Below are positions 8,216 to 16,364 of a stretch of 64,000 nt of DNA, piece by piece. This stretch comes from Phytomonospora sp040655735. GTDB taxonomy: Bacteria; Actinomycetota; Actinomycetes; Mycobacteriales; Micromonosporaceae. How positions within the stretch are numbered: position 1 is the stretch's first letter; the number at the start of each line of letters is the position of its first letter. The position numbers and the translations under genes were made by a program. The notes under the pieces were generated by a model that was given only the letters and a program-made list of their open reading frames with translations, did no database searches and was not told the origin of the DNA. Location of the stretch: the NCBI RefSeq assembly GCF_040655735.1, contig NZ_JBFAKK010000009.1:186001-250000 (forward strand). Reading direction: 5' to 3'.

Positions 8216-10309
8216 TTATCCCGTCAGGGCCATGACCAGTGGCACGACGCCTTCGGCGCCGGCCTCGCGCAGGAGGCGGCCGGCGACGGTGACGGTCCAG
8301 CGGGTGTCGACGACATCGTCGACGAGGAGCACCTTCCCGGTGACCTCCGGGAGGCCGGCGGCGACCTCGTCGGGGACGGTGAGAGTGCCCCAGACCGCGG
8401 ACACGCGGCGGGCGCTGTTGAACTGGCTGCCGGGCGACCCCGCCCGGTACTCAAGGGCACCGAGGTAGGGAATGCGGCCGACCTCGGCGATGCGTCGCCC
8501 GGCCGAACCCAGCAGGACGGGTCTGCCGCTCGACGCCATCGACACCACCGCGCCCGGTCTGCCGATCCCCCATCCCTTGATCAGGTCGAGGAGGGCGGCG
8601 AGGACGTCGTCGGGCAGTTCGCCGTCGGGCGTCTGCGGATCCAGCAGCGAGCGGACGCGCTGCCCCCAGCCGACGTAGAGGTTCGGCGCGAGCGCACGGC
8701 CCTCCTCGGCCTGGAGCTCCGGCTTGATCTTCCCGCTGAGCCCCAGCTCGCCCAGCCCGGACGGCCACATGCGGCGGGGCGCGATCTCGGCGCCCGGCCG
8801 GTAGAGGCGCCCGCGGGCGCTCTCGGCGGCGGTCTCGCTGACTTCGGCGTCGACGCGCTCGCCGGTGCAGTTGTCGCAGCGACCGCATGGCGCGGCCTGC
8901 GGGTCGTCGAGCTGCCCGCGCAGATAGGCCATGCGGCACTCGCTCGTGTCGAGGTAGGCCAGCATCGCGTCCTGCTCGGCGCGGCGCTCCCCGGCGATGC
9001 GGGTGTAGCGCTCCGAGTCGTAGGTCCAGGGCTGCCCGGTGGCCTCCCACTTGCTGCGGGGGAGTCGGCGGACGGCGCCGTCGACGTCGAGCACCTTGAG
9101 CATCATGTCCAGGCGGGAGCGGCTCAGGTCGAGGTGGGTCTCCAACTGCGGCACCGACATCGGCTCGGCCAGCAGCGACAGCGCGGCGGTGACGATCCGC
9201 TCCGGTGGGAAGGCCATCGACGCGAAGTACGCCCAGATGTCGGTGTCCTCCTTGCCCGGCAGGAGGATCACCTCGGCGCGGTCCACGCCACGGCCGGCGC
9301 GGCCGACCTGCTGGTAGTACGCGACCGGCGAGGAGGGCGCGCCGAGGTGGACGACGAAGCCGAGGTCCGGCTTGTCGAAGCCCATGCCGAGGGCGGAGGT
9401 CGCCACCAGCGCCTTGACCTTGTTGTCGAGGAGGTCACGTTCGGCGAGCAGCCGCTCGTCGGCGTCGGTCTTGCCGGTGTAGGCGCGCACCTCGTGGCCC
9501 TGCTCGCGCAGGTATTCGGCCGTCTGCTCGGCCCCGGCCACCGTGAGGGAGTAGACGATGCCCGACCCGGGCAGGCGCCGCAGCCGCTCGGCGAGCCACG
9601 CCAGGCGGGTCGGCGCGTCCGGGGTGCGCACCACCGACAGGCTCAGGCTCTCTCGTTCCAGGGTGCCGCGCAGGACGAGGGTGTCCTCCCCCAGCTGCTC
9701 GGCGACGTCGTGGGAGACGCGCGCGTTCGCCGTGGCCGTGGTGGCCAGCACGGGGATGCCCTCGGGCAGGCCGTCGAGAAGGTCGCGGATGCGGCGGTAG
9801 TCCGGGCGGAAGTCGTGGCCCCAGTCCGAGACGCAGTGGGCCTCGTCGACGACGATGAGCCCGGCGTCCTTGGCCAGACCGGGCAGGATCGCCTCGCGGA
9901 ACTCCAGGTTGTTGAGCCGCTCGGGGCTCACCAGCAGCAGGTCCACCGAGCCGGCGGCCACGTCATCGCGCACGCGGTCCCAGTCGTCCATGTTCGACGA
10001 GTTGATGGTGGCGGCGTGCACACCGGCCTTGGCCGCGGCGTCGATCTGGTTGCGCATCAGGGCCAGCAGCGGCGAGATGATCACGGTGGGCCCGGCGCCG
10101 GCGGCGCGAAGCAGCGCCGTGGCCACGAAGTAGACCGCCGACTTGCCCCAGCCGGTGCGCTGCACCACCAGCGCCCGTTTTCGCTTCACGACCAGGGCCT
10201 CGATGGCCGTCCACTGGTCGGCCCGCAGCGTGGCCTCGGGACCGGCGAGGTCCCGGAGGTGGGCTTCGGCGCGGGCGCGGAGATCGATCTGGGGCGCGAT
10301 GTCAGTCAT
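8216..10309 (-). CDS. RecQ-type ATP-dependent DNA helicase with C-terminal phosphoribosyltransferase-like domain
   Basis: This 697-aa protein combines two parts. Residues about 25-400 form a superfamily 2 helicase core: Walker A TGWGKS (52-57), DEAH box (155-158) followed by CVSDWGHDFRPDY as in RecQ, motif V/VI stretch SALGMGFDKPDLGFVVHLG and QQVGRAGR. A Cys cluster CGRCDNC (about residue 470-490) is the RecQ zinc-binding site. The last 40 residues contain VLLVDDVVDTRWT (about 660-672), the PRPP-binding signature of type I phosphoribosyltransferases. RecQ helicases unwind DNA 3'-5' in recombination and repair. The fused part is known from actinobacteria but its role is unclear. It converges with the VOC gene. 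Confidence 0.9.
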   Translation of the reverse strand: MTDIAPQIDLRARAEAHLRDLAGPEATLRADQWTAIEALVVKRKRALVVQRTGWGKSAVYFVATALLRAAGAGPTVIISPLLALMRNQIDAAAKAGVHAATINSSNMDDWDRVRDDVAAGSVDLLLVSPERLNNLEFREAILPGLAKDAGLIVVDEAHCVSDWGHDFRPDYRRIRDLLDGLPEGIPVLATTATANARVSHDVAEQLGEDTLVLRGTLERESLSLSVVRTPDAPTRLAWLAERLRRLPGSGIVYSLTVAGAEQTAEYLREQGHEVRAYTGKTDADERLLAERDLLDNKVKALVATSALGMGFDKPDLGFVVHLGAPSSPVAYYQQVGRAGRGVDRAEVILLPGKEDTDIWAYFASMAFPPERIVTAALSLLAEPMSVPQLETHLDLSRSRLDMMLKVLDVDGAVRRLPRSKWEATGQPWTYDSERYTRIAGERRAEQDAMLAYLDTSECRMAYLRGQLDDPQAAPCGRCDNCTGERVDAEVSETAAESARGRLYRPGAEIAPRRMWPSGLGELGLSGKIKPELQAEEGRALAPNLYVGWGQRVRSLLDPQTPDGELPDDVLAALLDLIKGWGIGRPGAVVSMASSGRPVLLGSAGRRIAEVGRIPYLGALEYRAGSPGSQFNSARRVSAVWGTLTVPDEVAAGLPEVTGKVLLVDDVVDTRWTVTVAGRLLREAGAEGVVPLVMALTG

Positions 10310-10386
10310 GTGATCCTTGATAGCAGTGGGCTACGACATTTTCGCTCTGCGTGACGGCGGATGCGGCTCGGTCCAGCATGACACCG

Positions 10387-10878
10387 CTACAGCGACCACC
10401 AGCAGTAGAGGTGCTTGCCCTCGGTGCGCGCCCTGCGGGTCAGGGCGATCAGGCCCTCGATGAACCACTCCACGTCGGGGCCGGTGACGCCCTCGCCCCA
10501 CTCCTCGATCGTCGCCCATCTCGCCGCCACCGCGGCGACCTCCTCGTCGGCAATGTCGGCGAGCGCGTCGCGCAGCCGGTCCTTCGACTCGTGGACGGAG
10601 GCCTCGACGCCGTGTTCGGCGAGGAAGGCCCTGCGCAGCTCGGGGTCTTCGGGGACTTCGCCGCCGGGCGACCAGAGCCAGGACTTCTCGTCGTCGCCGA
10701 TGTCGAGGAAGTCGGCGCCGGTGAGCTGCTCGCCGAGCTGCCCGAGCATGACGACCGGGTCGACGCCTTTGGCCAGGAGCATGTCCTCGGCGGGGAGGTT
10801 GCGTTCGGGGCCGCTTTCGATTATCTCGGCGGTGATGTCGTCCCGTTCGGCGATGAAGTACTCGGTGAAGACTCCCAT
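10387..10878 (-). CDS. Hypothetical acidic cytoplasmic protein, 163 aa
   Basis: The protein is soluble and acidic, begins GVFTEYFIAERDDI and ends RTEGKHLYCWWSL. The ATG at 10878 is preferred because it has a GAGG just upstream; the GTG at 10902 would add eight residues. I see no catalytic motif or membrane segment and recognise no family with confidence (a DUF1877/YfbM-like immunity or housekeeping protein is possible). It lies between serA's terminator and recQ on the same strand. Confidence 0.6.
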   Translation of the reverse strand: MGVFTEYFIAERDDITAEIIESGPERNLPAEDMLLAKGVDPVVMLGQLGEQLTGADFLDIGDDEKSWLWSPGGEVPEDPELRRAFLAEHGVEASVHESKDRLRDALADIADEEVAAVAARWATIEEWGEGVTGPDVEWFIEGLIALTRRARTEGKHLYCWWSL

Positions 10879-10910
10879 GCCCTCAAGGCTAGGTCGCGCC
10901 ACCGACGAAA

Positions 10911-10940
10911 ACGGCCCCGGAGTCTTTCGCCCGGGGCCGT
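10911..10940 (-). terminator. Hairpin terminator after serA
   Basis: A perfect 10-bp stem (10911-10920 with 10931-10940) with a 10-nt loop lies immediately after the serA stop. On the reverse strand it is followed by TTTTCG. Confidence 0.8.
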
Positions 10941-10942
10941 CC

Positions 10943-12586
10943 TCATTTGCGTCCTAAGTCGTCCGACAGCGTCACGGCGGTGGCGCGGGCGGTGCCCACG
11001 GCCGCGGCGACGCGGTCGAGGAGGTCGGCGGGCAGGTCGGCGTCGACGGCCACGATCATCAGGGCCTCTCCCCCGACCTCGCGGCGCGCGACCTGCATCG
11101 CGGCGATGTTGATGCCGACGTCGCCGAGGGCGCCGCCGAGCACGCCGACGACGCCGGGGCGGTCGGTGTAGCGCAGGATCAGCAGTGGGCCGTCGGCTTC
11201 GAGGTCGAGGTCGAAGCCGTCGATCTCGGTGAGCTTGAGCACTCCGCGCGGGCCTGCGGTGACGGTGCCGGAGACGCTCGTGGCGCGGCCGTCGGTCAGG
11301 GCGCCGCGGACGGTGACCTGGTTGTGGAACTCGGCGCTCTCCGGGCTGGTGAACAGTCCGACGTCGACCCCGCGCTCCTTGGCCAGCAGCGGCGCGTTGA
11401 CGTAGGTGACCTGGTCGGCGACACCCGCGAACAGGCCCTTGGTGGCGGCGAGCTGGAGGACGCTGACGTCGGCGGCGACGACCTCGCCGCGGACTTCGAC
11501 GGTCACCGACTGGGCGGCGCCGCCGGACACGGCGGTGAAGACCTTGCCCAGGCGCTCGGCGAGCGGGAGCAGCGGCCGGACCTCCTCGGCGACCACGCCG
11601 CCGGTCTGGACGTTGACCGCGTCGGGCACGAACTCGCCGTTGAGGGCGAGCCGGACGCTCTTGGCGACGGCGAGGCCGGCGTTGTCCTGGGCCTCGACGG
11701 TGGAGGCGCCCAGGTGCGGGGTGACGACGACCTGCTCCAGCGGGAACAGGGGCGAGTCGGTGCACGGCTCGGTCTGGAAGACGTCGATGCCGGCGCCGGC
11801 CACGCGGCCTTCGATGATGGCGTCGGCGAGGGCCTGCTCGTCGAGGAGCCCGCCGCGGGCGGCGTTGATGATCCGCACGCCGGGCTTGACCTTGGCCAGG
11901 GCCTCCTTGCCGATCAGTCCGACGGTCTCGGGCGTCTTGGGCAGGTGGATCGAGATGAAGTCGGAGACGGCCAGCAGTTCGTCGAGGCTGAGCAGCGTGA
12001 CGCCCATCTGGGCGGCGCGTGCGGGCTGCACGTAGGGGTCGTAGGCGACGACCTTGGTGTCGAATGCGGCGATGCGCGAGGCGAACAGCTGCCCGATGCG
12101 GCCGAGGCCGACGACGCCGACGGTCTTTCCGGCCAGCTCGACGCCGGTGAAGCGCGAGCGCTTCCACTCGCCCGACTTCAGCGAGGCGTTGGCGTTGGCG
12201 GTGTGGCGCGCGGAGGCCAGCAGCAGCGTAACGGCCTGCTCGGCGGCGGAGACGATGTTCGAGGTGGGCGCGTTGACGACCATGACGCCGCGCTCGGTGG
12301 AGGCGGGGACGTCGACGTTGTCGAGGCCGACGCCGGCCCGGGCGACGACGGTGAGCTTCGGTGCGGCGGCGAGCGCGGCGGCGTCGATGCGGGTGGCGCT
12401 GCGCACGATCACCGCGTCGGCGTCGGCGAGGGCGGCGTGCAGGGCGGGGACGTCGGTGCCGTCCACGTCGCGGACGTCGAATTCGGCGGTGAGGGTCGCG
12501 ACCGCGGAGTGCGCGAGCGGGTCGGCGATCACGACGACGCGACGGCCGTCACGGGTGGCATCAGGGGTCAGGGAAGCATTAGACAC
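10943..12586 (-). CDS. serA: D-3-phosphoglycerate dehydrogenase (SerA)
   Basis: This 547-aa enzyme oxidises 3-phosphoglycerate with NAD+, the first step of serine synthesis. It has the long-form architecture: an N-terminal substrate/NAD core with GLGRIGQLFA and AYDPYV (about residues 150-180) and the catalytic segment VVVTPHLGAST; then an intervening domain (about 320-455); and a C-terminal ACT domain (RYTDRPGVVGVLGGALGDVGINIAAMQVAR) that usually binds serine for feedback inhibition. The GTG start at 12586 is chosen because GAGGT precedes it by 7 bp; longer in-frame starts add sequence unlike the family. Confidence 0.95.
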   Translation of the reverse strand: MSNASLTPDATRDGRRVVVIADPLAHSAVATLTAEFDVRDVDGTDVPALHAALADADAVIVRSATRIDAAALAAAPKLTVVARAGVGLDNVDVPASTERGVMVVNAPTSNIVSAAEQAVTLLLASARHTANANASLKSGEWKRSRFTGVELAGKTVGVVGLGRIGQLFASRIAAFDTKVVAYDPYVQPARAAQMGVTLLSLDELLAVSDFISIHLPKTPETVGLIGKEALAKVKPGVRIINAARGGLLDEQALADAIIEGRVAGAGIDVFQTEPCTDSPLFPLEQVVVTPHLGASTVEAQDNAGLAVAKSVRLALNGEFVPDAVNVQTGGVVAEEVRPLLPLAERLGKVFTAVSGGAAQSVTVEVRGEVVAADVSVLQLAATKGLFAGVADQVTYVNAPLLAKERGVDVGLFTSPESAEFHNQVTVRGALTDGRATSVSGTVTAGPRGVLKLTEIDGFDLDLEADGPLLILRYTDRPGVVGVLGGALGDVGINIAAMQVARREVGGEALMIVAVDADLPADLLDRVAAAVGTARATAVTLSDDLGRK

Positions 12587-12785
12587 GGCGTACCTCGCGG
12601 CCATAGACGCTGCAATAGAGACGGGGCGCGACGCTGCGCGAACCCATCGTACGGTCATTGGTAACAGGCCTCTGAACGGGTTAACCGGCCGGACATCTCC
12701 ACAGTGGAGGTGGTCACGGGTGGTATAGGCCGTTTTGTCCGTGCGTGAGGACCGCTCATCGCGGCGGGTCCCAGCAGGTGGAAGA

Positions 12786-13505
12786 TCACCAGGGCACGGG
12801 CTTCCCGTCGCGGAAGAAGCCGCCGCTCGGCCCGCCGTCGGGAAGCCGCACGGCCCACGTGACGCTCGCCGCTCCCTGCGCGACCGGCCGTCCGCCCGCG
12901 CCGCCCATGTCGGTGGCGACCCAGCCGGGGCAGACCGCGTTGACCAGCACGCCCTCGCCGCGAAGCTCGGCGGCGAGCATGCGCGTCAGGGCGTTGAGCC
13001 CGGCCTTGCTGGCCGAGTAGGCGGGCGTCCCGCCGCCCATGCCGGCGAGTGATCCCGACTCGCTGGAGACATTGACCACGCGGGGGTGGGCGCTTCGGCG
13101 CAGCAGCGGCAGGAGGGCCTGCGTGAGGCGCCAGGGCCCGTAGAGGTTGGTCTCGGCGGCCTCGCGGACGACGTCGAGGTCGGCGGTGATCGCGCGCTGC
13201 CAGGTGTCGTAGAGGATCGCGGCGTTGTTGACCAGGGCGTCGACGTGCCCATAGGCATCGGTGAGGTACTCGGCGAGCGGGGCCGGGTCGCCGGTGACGT
13301 CGAAGGGGAACGAGGCCACGCCCAGCTCGGCCGCGGCCGCTTCGGCCTTGGCCTTGTCGCGCGCGGTCAGCACGACCCGGTACCCCTCGGCGGCGAGCTG
13401 CCGGCAGATCTCGCGGCCGATGCCGCGGTTTCCTCCCGTGACGACGGCGACGGGGGCTTCGGTCTCGTGCGGGTCTCGTGTCGGCACGCGTCGGGGGCCT
13501 TTCAA
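12786..13505 (-). CDS. Short-chain dehydrogenase/reductase (SDR)
   Basis: This protein of about 239 aa has the classical SDR pattern: the NAD(P)-binding TGGNRGIG (about residues 23-30), NNAA (about 92-95), a catalytic Ser in VNVSSESGS, and YSASK with the catalytic Tyr/Lys (about 157-161). The Arg-rich stretch after the glycine motif (TARDKAKAE) suggests NADPH preference. The start is uncertain: TTG at 13505 or GTG at 13487. The substrate is unknown. Its end is 199 bp from the serA start, so separate regulation is likely. Confidence 0.88.
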   Translation of the reverse strand: MKGPRRVPTRDPHETEAPVAVVTGGNRGIGREICRQLAAEGYRVVLTARDKAKAEAAAAELGVASFPFDVTGDPAPLAEYLTDAYGHVDALVNNAAILYDTWQRAITADLDVVREAAETNLYGPWRLTQALLPLLRRSAHPRVVNVSSESGSLAGMGGGTPAYSASKAGLNALTRMLAAELRGEGVLVNAVCPGWVATDMGGAGGRPVAQGAASVTWAVRLPDGGPSGGFFRDGKPVPW

Positions 13506-13532
13506 CGTGGGTGGGAGTGGTATAGGTGGTTC

Positions 13533-14306
13533 GTGGTGAATCTACCGGCCGCCGCCGGGGCTCCGTGGACGGTCACTTCCGCGGCCCTGGCCTGCCGCCT
13601 CCTGGTGGTGCCGATGGTCGGCGCAGTAGGGCTGGCCCTGACGCGGGTCGGTGCCGGGCGCATCGCGCTGGCATTCAGCGCGGCCGCGCTGATCCTGGTC
13701 GTGCTGAGCTTCGCCGGGCCGTGGCTGATGCTGCGCACCGGGCAGCCGGGCGGGGTCGTCGCCGTGTGCGTCGCCCAGCTGATCGGCTCGCTCGGGACGG
13801 TGCCGGGCACGGTCCCCGACTCGGTGCTCTCGCCGCGGATCTTCCAGATCTGGCTGCTGTTCGCGCCCTTGTCGCTGTTCGCGCTGATCGTGTTGTGGCT
13901 GCCCTCGGCGCGCCTGTGGCTCGCCGTGACAAAGGAGCGGTGGCGGTCCCCCGCCACCGCCCGGGAGGTCTTAGCTCACCACTTCACCGGCAGCGCTTCG
14001 AGGCCGCCGACCAGCATCCCCTCGCGCCTCGGCAGCTTCTCGACCGGCACGGCCAGGTCGAGGGTCGGCAGTCTGCGCAGCACGACGTCGAGGACGGCCT
14101 GCAACTCGGTGCGCGCCAGGGCCTGGCCGATGCACGAGTGCGGGCCGACGCCGAAGGCGATGTGCGTGTTCGGGGAGCGGTCCAGCCGGATCTGCTCGGC
14201 GTCGGCGAAGGCGTCCGCGTCGCGGTTGGCCGCCGCGAGGCTGGTGATCACCGTCGTGCCCGCGGGCAGTGTCTCCCCGCCGACCTCGAACGGTTCGGTG
14301 AGGTAG
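13533..14306 (+). CDS. Small integral membrane protein; frame runs into the convergent P450 gene
   Basis: From GTG 13533 the frame encodes four to five hydrophobic segments over about 140 residues (LACRLLVVPMVGAVGLAL, ALAFSAAALILVVLSFAGPWLML, GGVVAVCVAQLIGSL, IWLLFAPLSLFALIVLWL), and AGGTGG precedes the start region. After residue about 145 the frame stays open for roughly 110 more residues, but that part lies opposite the P450 coding end and looks like antisense. The real C-terminus is probably near 13970, so either the gene truly overlaps or a frameshift hides the stop. Function unknown. Confidence 0.5.
   Translation: MVNLPAAAGAPWTVTSAALACRLLVVPMVGAVGLALTRVGAGRIALAFSAAALILVVLSFAGPWLMLRTGQPGGVVAVCVAQLIGSLGTVPGTVPDSVLSPRIFQIWLLFAPLSLFALIVLWLPSARLWLAVTKERWRSPATAREVLAHHFTGSASRPPTSIPSRLGSFSTGTARSRVGSLRSTTSRTACNSVRARAWPMHECGPTPKAMCVFGERSSRICSASAKASASRLAAARLVITVVPAGSVSPPTSNGSVR
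13937..13960 (-). terminator. Hairpin terminator after the P450 gene
   Basis: A perfect 10-bp stem (13937-13946 with 13951-13960) with the loop TCCC lies 16 bp past the P450 stop. It is followed on the reverse strand by TCCTTTGTC and lies inside the end of the opposing membrane-protein frame. Confidence 0.7.
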
Positions 14307-15184
14307 CGCGGCAGCCCGAACGGCGACATCGCGTCCATCCGCAGCGTCTCCTCGACGGCGGTGCGCACCAGGCCGGTGTCGGCGAGCAGCGCCTCCCAGC
14401 GGGTGCGGTCGGCCAGCAGCTGGGCGAACATCTTGCCGAGCTGGTTGGAGGTGGTCTCGTGGCCGGCCATGAGCAGGCCCTGGCCGGTGGCGAGCAGTTC
14501 GACCTCGGAGAGGCGGCCGTCCTCGGCGTCGACGACGTTGGCGAGCTCGCTGAGCAGGTCGTCGCCGGGGTCGGCGCGCTTCTTGGCGATGTGCGCGGTG
14601 AAGTACTCGGCGTACTCGCCGGTGGCGGTCTCGATCTCCTCGGCGCTGTACCTGCCGAAGCTCAGGCGGGTGCTCGACCAGTGGGAGAACTTGTCGCGGT
14701 CGCTGTCGGGAACGCCGAGGATCTCGCAGATCACCCACACGGGGAGGGGGAAGTTGAGGGCGGCGACCATGTCGGCGGGCGGCCCGTGCTCGGTCATCTC
14801 GTCGACGAGGTGCTCGGCCATGGCCTCGATGCGGGGCTTGAGCCGGAGCATGCGGCGGACGGTGAACCAGCGGCCGATGAGGCGGCGCCAGCGCTGGTGG
14901 CCCTCACCGCTCATCGGGATGGGGCTGGCCTCCTCGAAGACGACGACCCTGCTGGTGGTCAGGCGGGCGGCGTCGGGCGCGGTGAGGTCGCGGGGAAAGC
15001 GCGGGTCGGACAGGACGCGACGTACGTCGTCGTAGCGGGTGAGGAGGGTGGCCTGGTCGCCGCTGGGGAGGCGGACGTGCGCGACGGGGCAGCCCTGGCG
15101 CAGTTCGGCCCACTCACCCGGCGGCGCGATGCCCTCGGGCACCGGGAAGGGGTAGTCGCGTGGGGTCCGTTCCGTTTCGCTCAT
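13976..15184 (-). CDS. Cytochrome P450
   Basis: This 402-aa bacterial P450 has all landmark motifs: the I-helix oxygen-activation motif AGHETTSN (about residues 240-247), the K-helix ExxR in EETLRMD, and the haem-binding loop FGVGPHSCIGQALAR with the cysteine ligand near residue 350. The ATG at 15184 (MSETERTP) is preferred over an upstream in-frame GTG. Bacterial P450s of this class need separate ferredoxin and reductase partners, and none is encoded next to it. The substrate is unknown. The upstream neighbour on the other strand group is a SnoaL-like protein gene. Confidence 0.93.
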   Translation of the reverse strand: MSETERTPRDYPFPVPEGIAPPGEWAELRQGCPVAHVRLPSGDQATLLTRYDDVRRVLSDPRFPRDLTAPDAARLTTSRVVVFEEASPIPMSGEGHQRWRRLIGRWFTVRRMLRLKPRIEAMAEHLVDEMTEHGPPADMVAALNFPLPVWVICEILGVPDSDRDKFSHWSSTRLSFGRYSAEEIETATGEYAEYFTAHIAKKRADPGDDLLSELANVVDAEDGRLSEVELLATGQGLLMAGHETTSNQLGKMFAQLLADRTRWEALLADTGLVRTAVEETLRMDAMSPFGLPRYLTEPFEVGGETLPAGTTVITSLAAANRDADAFADAEQIRLDRSPNTHIAFGVGPHSCIGQALARTELQAVLDVVLRRLPTLDLAVPVEKLPRREGMLVGGLEALPVKW

Positions 15185-15268
15185 GGTGAAGACCTTTTCG
15201 ACGAGTGATGATACCTCCACACTAGGTGAGCGAACGAATGGTGTCCATTATGGATTAACCAGGATCTT

Positions 15269-15296
15269 GCGGGGCGGCGGGCGCCCGCCGCCCCGC
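15269..15296 (-). terminator. Palindromic hairpin after the SnoaL-like gene
   Basis: A perfect 14-bp GC palindrome (15269-15282 with 15283-15296) directly follows the stop of the SnoaL-like gene. It has no T-run, as is common for actinobacterial terminators. Confidence 0.6.
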
Positions 15297-15300
15297 GAGC

Positions 15301-15675
15301 TCAGGCGGTGGCGCCGGCGAAGATGGACGTGTCGAAGGCGACCAGGGTCTCCTTCACGAGGCCGTCGACGAGGAGCATCCGGTCGACGCCCTCGAAGGTG
15401 CGAAGCTCGCCGCCCAGGGTCACCGCGGCGCGCCAGCTGATGAACATGTAGCCCTCATCGTTCGAGGCGGCTCGGGTGGGTTCCAGGCGCAGGTCGGGGA
15501 AGCGGGCGAGCAGTCCGGCGACACGTTCGCGCCAGCCGTCGACGCCGACGATCTGCTCGGTCTGGCCGGGGAAGCTCATGACGAGATCGGGGTGGGCGAG
15601 AGCGCCGGCCCGCTCGGGACTGGGGTCGGCCCAGAAGGTGCGCCAGTCGGCGAGGAAGTCGTCGTGATGACTCAT
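15301..15675 (-). CDS. SnoaL-like / NTF2-fold protein
   Basis: This 124-aa protein has the NTF2-like pattern: an N-terminal helix (DDFLADWRTFWADPSPERAGALAHPDLVMSFPG), then a long segment ending in a curved beta sheet (GWRERVAGLLARFPDLRLE, MFISWRAAVTLGG, FEGVDRMLLVDGLVKETLVAFD). Such folds serve as polyketide cyclases, hydrolases or binding proteins, and no specific catalytic residue can be assigned. The ATG at 15675 has GGAGAGG upstream. It is divergent from a TetR gene, with two TetR-type palindromes between, so it is the likely target of that regulator. Confidence 0.8.
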   Translation of the reverse strand: MSHHDDFLADWRTFWADPSPERAGALAHPDLVMSFPGQTEQIVGVDGWRERVAGLLARFPDLRLEPTRAASNDEGYMFISWRAAVTLGGELRTFEGVDRMLLVDGLVKETLVAFDTSIFAGATA

Positions 15676-15698
15676 CGGGTGTTGCCTCTCCAGAAGTA

Positions 15699-15751
15699 GA
15701 TAGACCGGTCGGTCTATCACTGGACTGAAGTAAACCGAACGATCGGTCTAC
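15699..15751. promoter_or_regulatory. Two TetR-type operator palindromes
   Basis: Site 1 (15699-15718) is GATAGACCG-GT-CGGTCTATC with perfect 9-bp arms. Site 2 (about 15731-15751) is the related, imperfect TAAACCGA-ACGA-TCGGTCTA. Both lie between the divergent SnoaL-like gene and the TetR gene, as expected for an autoregulating TetR repressor controlling its neighbour. Confidence 0.8.
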
Positions 15752-15777
15752 TGTCAAGTTCGTGGGAGACTGAAGCC

Positions 15778-16341
15778 ATGACCGCCCCCGCCCGCCCCGG
15801 CCCCCGCGACCGCCTGCTGGCCGCCGCCCGCGACCTGACCTACCGACACGGCGTGTCAGTGGGAGTCGACGCGATCCTCAAGGAGGCGCAGGTCGCGCGC
15901 CGCTCGCTGTACCAGCACTTCGGCGGCAAGGACGAGCTCGTCGCCGAGGTCCTGCGCGCCACCGCCGCCGTCGACGAGCGCCGCTACGCCGACGGTCTCG
16001 ACTCCGGCGGTGACGAGCCGCGCGCCCGGCTGCTCGCACTCTTCGACCGGCTCGCCGAGTTCACCGGCCGCGAGGGCTTCCGCGGCTGCCGCTACATCGC
16101 CGCGCACTCCAGCCTCACCTCGCCCGAGCATCCCGCCTACGCCGTGATCATCGAGCACAAGGACCGGGTACTGGCGATGCTGCGCGCGGAGCTGGACGCG
16201 ATGGGCCACCCCGAGGCCGAGGCCGCCGCGATCCGGCTGCAGTTCCTCGTCGACGCGGTATTGGTCGAGGAGGCGGTCCGGCCCGGCCTTGGTGCGGCCG
16301 GACTCGTCCGCCCCCTCGTGGAGGCCGTGCTGGACGCTTAG
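15778..16341 (+). CDS. TetR-family transcriptional regulator
   Basis: This 187-aa protein has an N-terminal helix-turn-helix domain (residues about 10-55: RDRLLAAARDL...GVDAILKEAQVARRSLYQHFGGKDELVAEVL) with the typical L-Y-x-H-F recognition helix ending. The helical C-terminal ligand domain starts near 75 and contains GCRYIAAHSSL, a feature of the TetR subgroup often linked to small organic inducers. It is divergent from the SnoaL-like gene across two GACCG-type palindromes, so it most likely represses itself and that gene. Confidence 0.9.
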   Translation: MTAPARPGPRDRLLAAARDLTYRHGVSVGVDAILKEAQVARRSLYQHFGGKDELVAEVLRATAAVDERRYADGLDSGGDEPRARLLALFDRLAEFTGREGFRGCRYIAAHSSLTSPEHPAYAVIIEHKDRVLAMLRAELDAMGHPEAEAAAIRLQFLVDAVLVEEAVRPGLGAAGLVRPLVEAVLDA

Positions 16342-16364
16342 GGGTCTGACGTGCGGGCCGCCCT

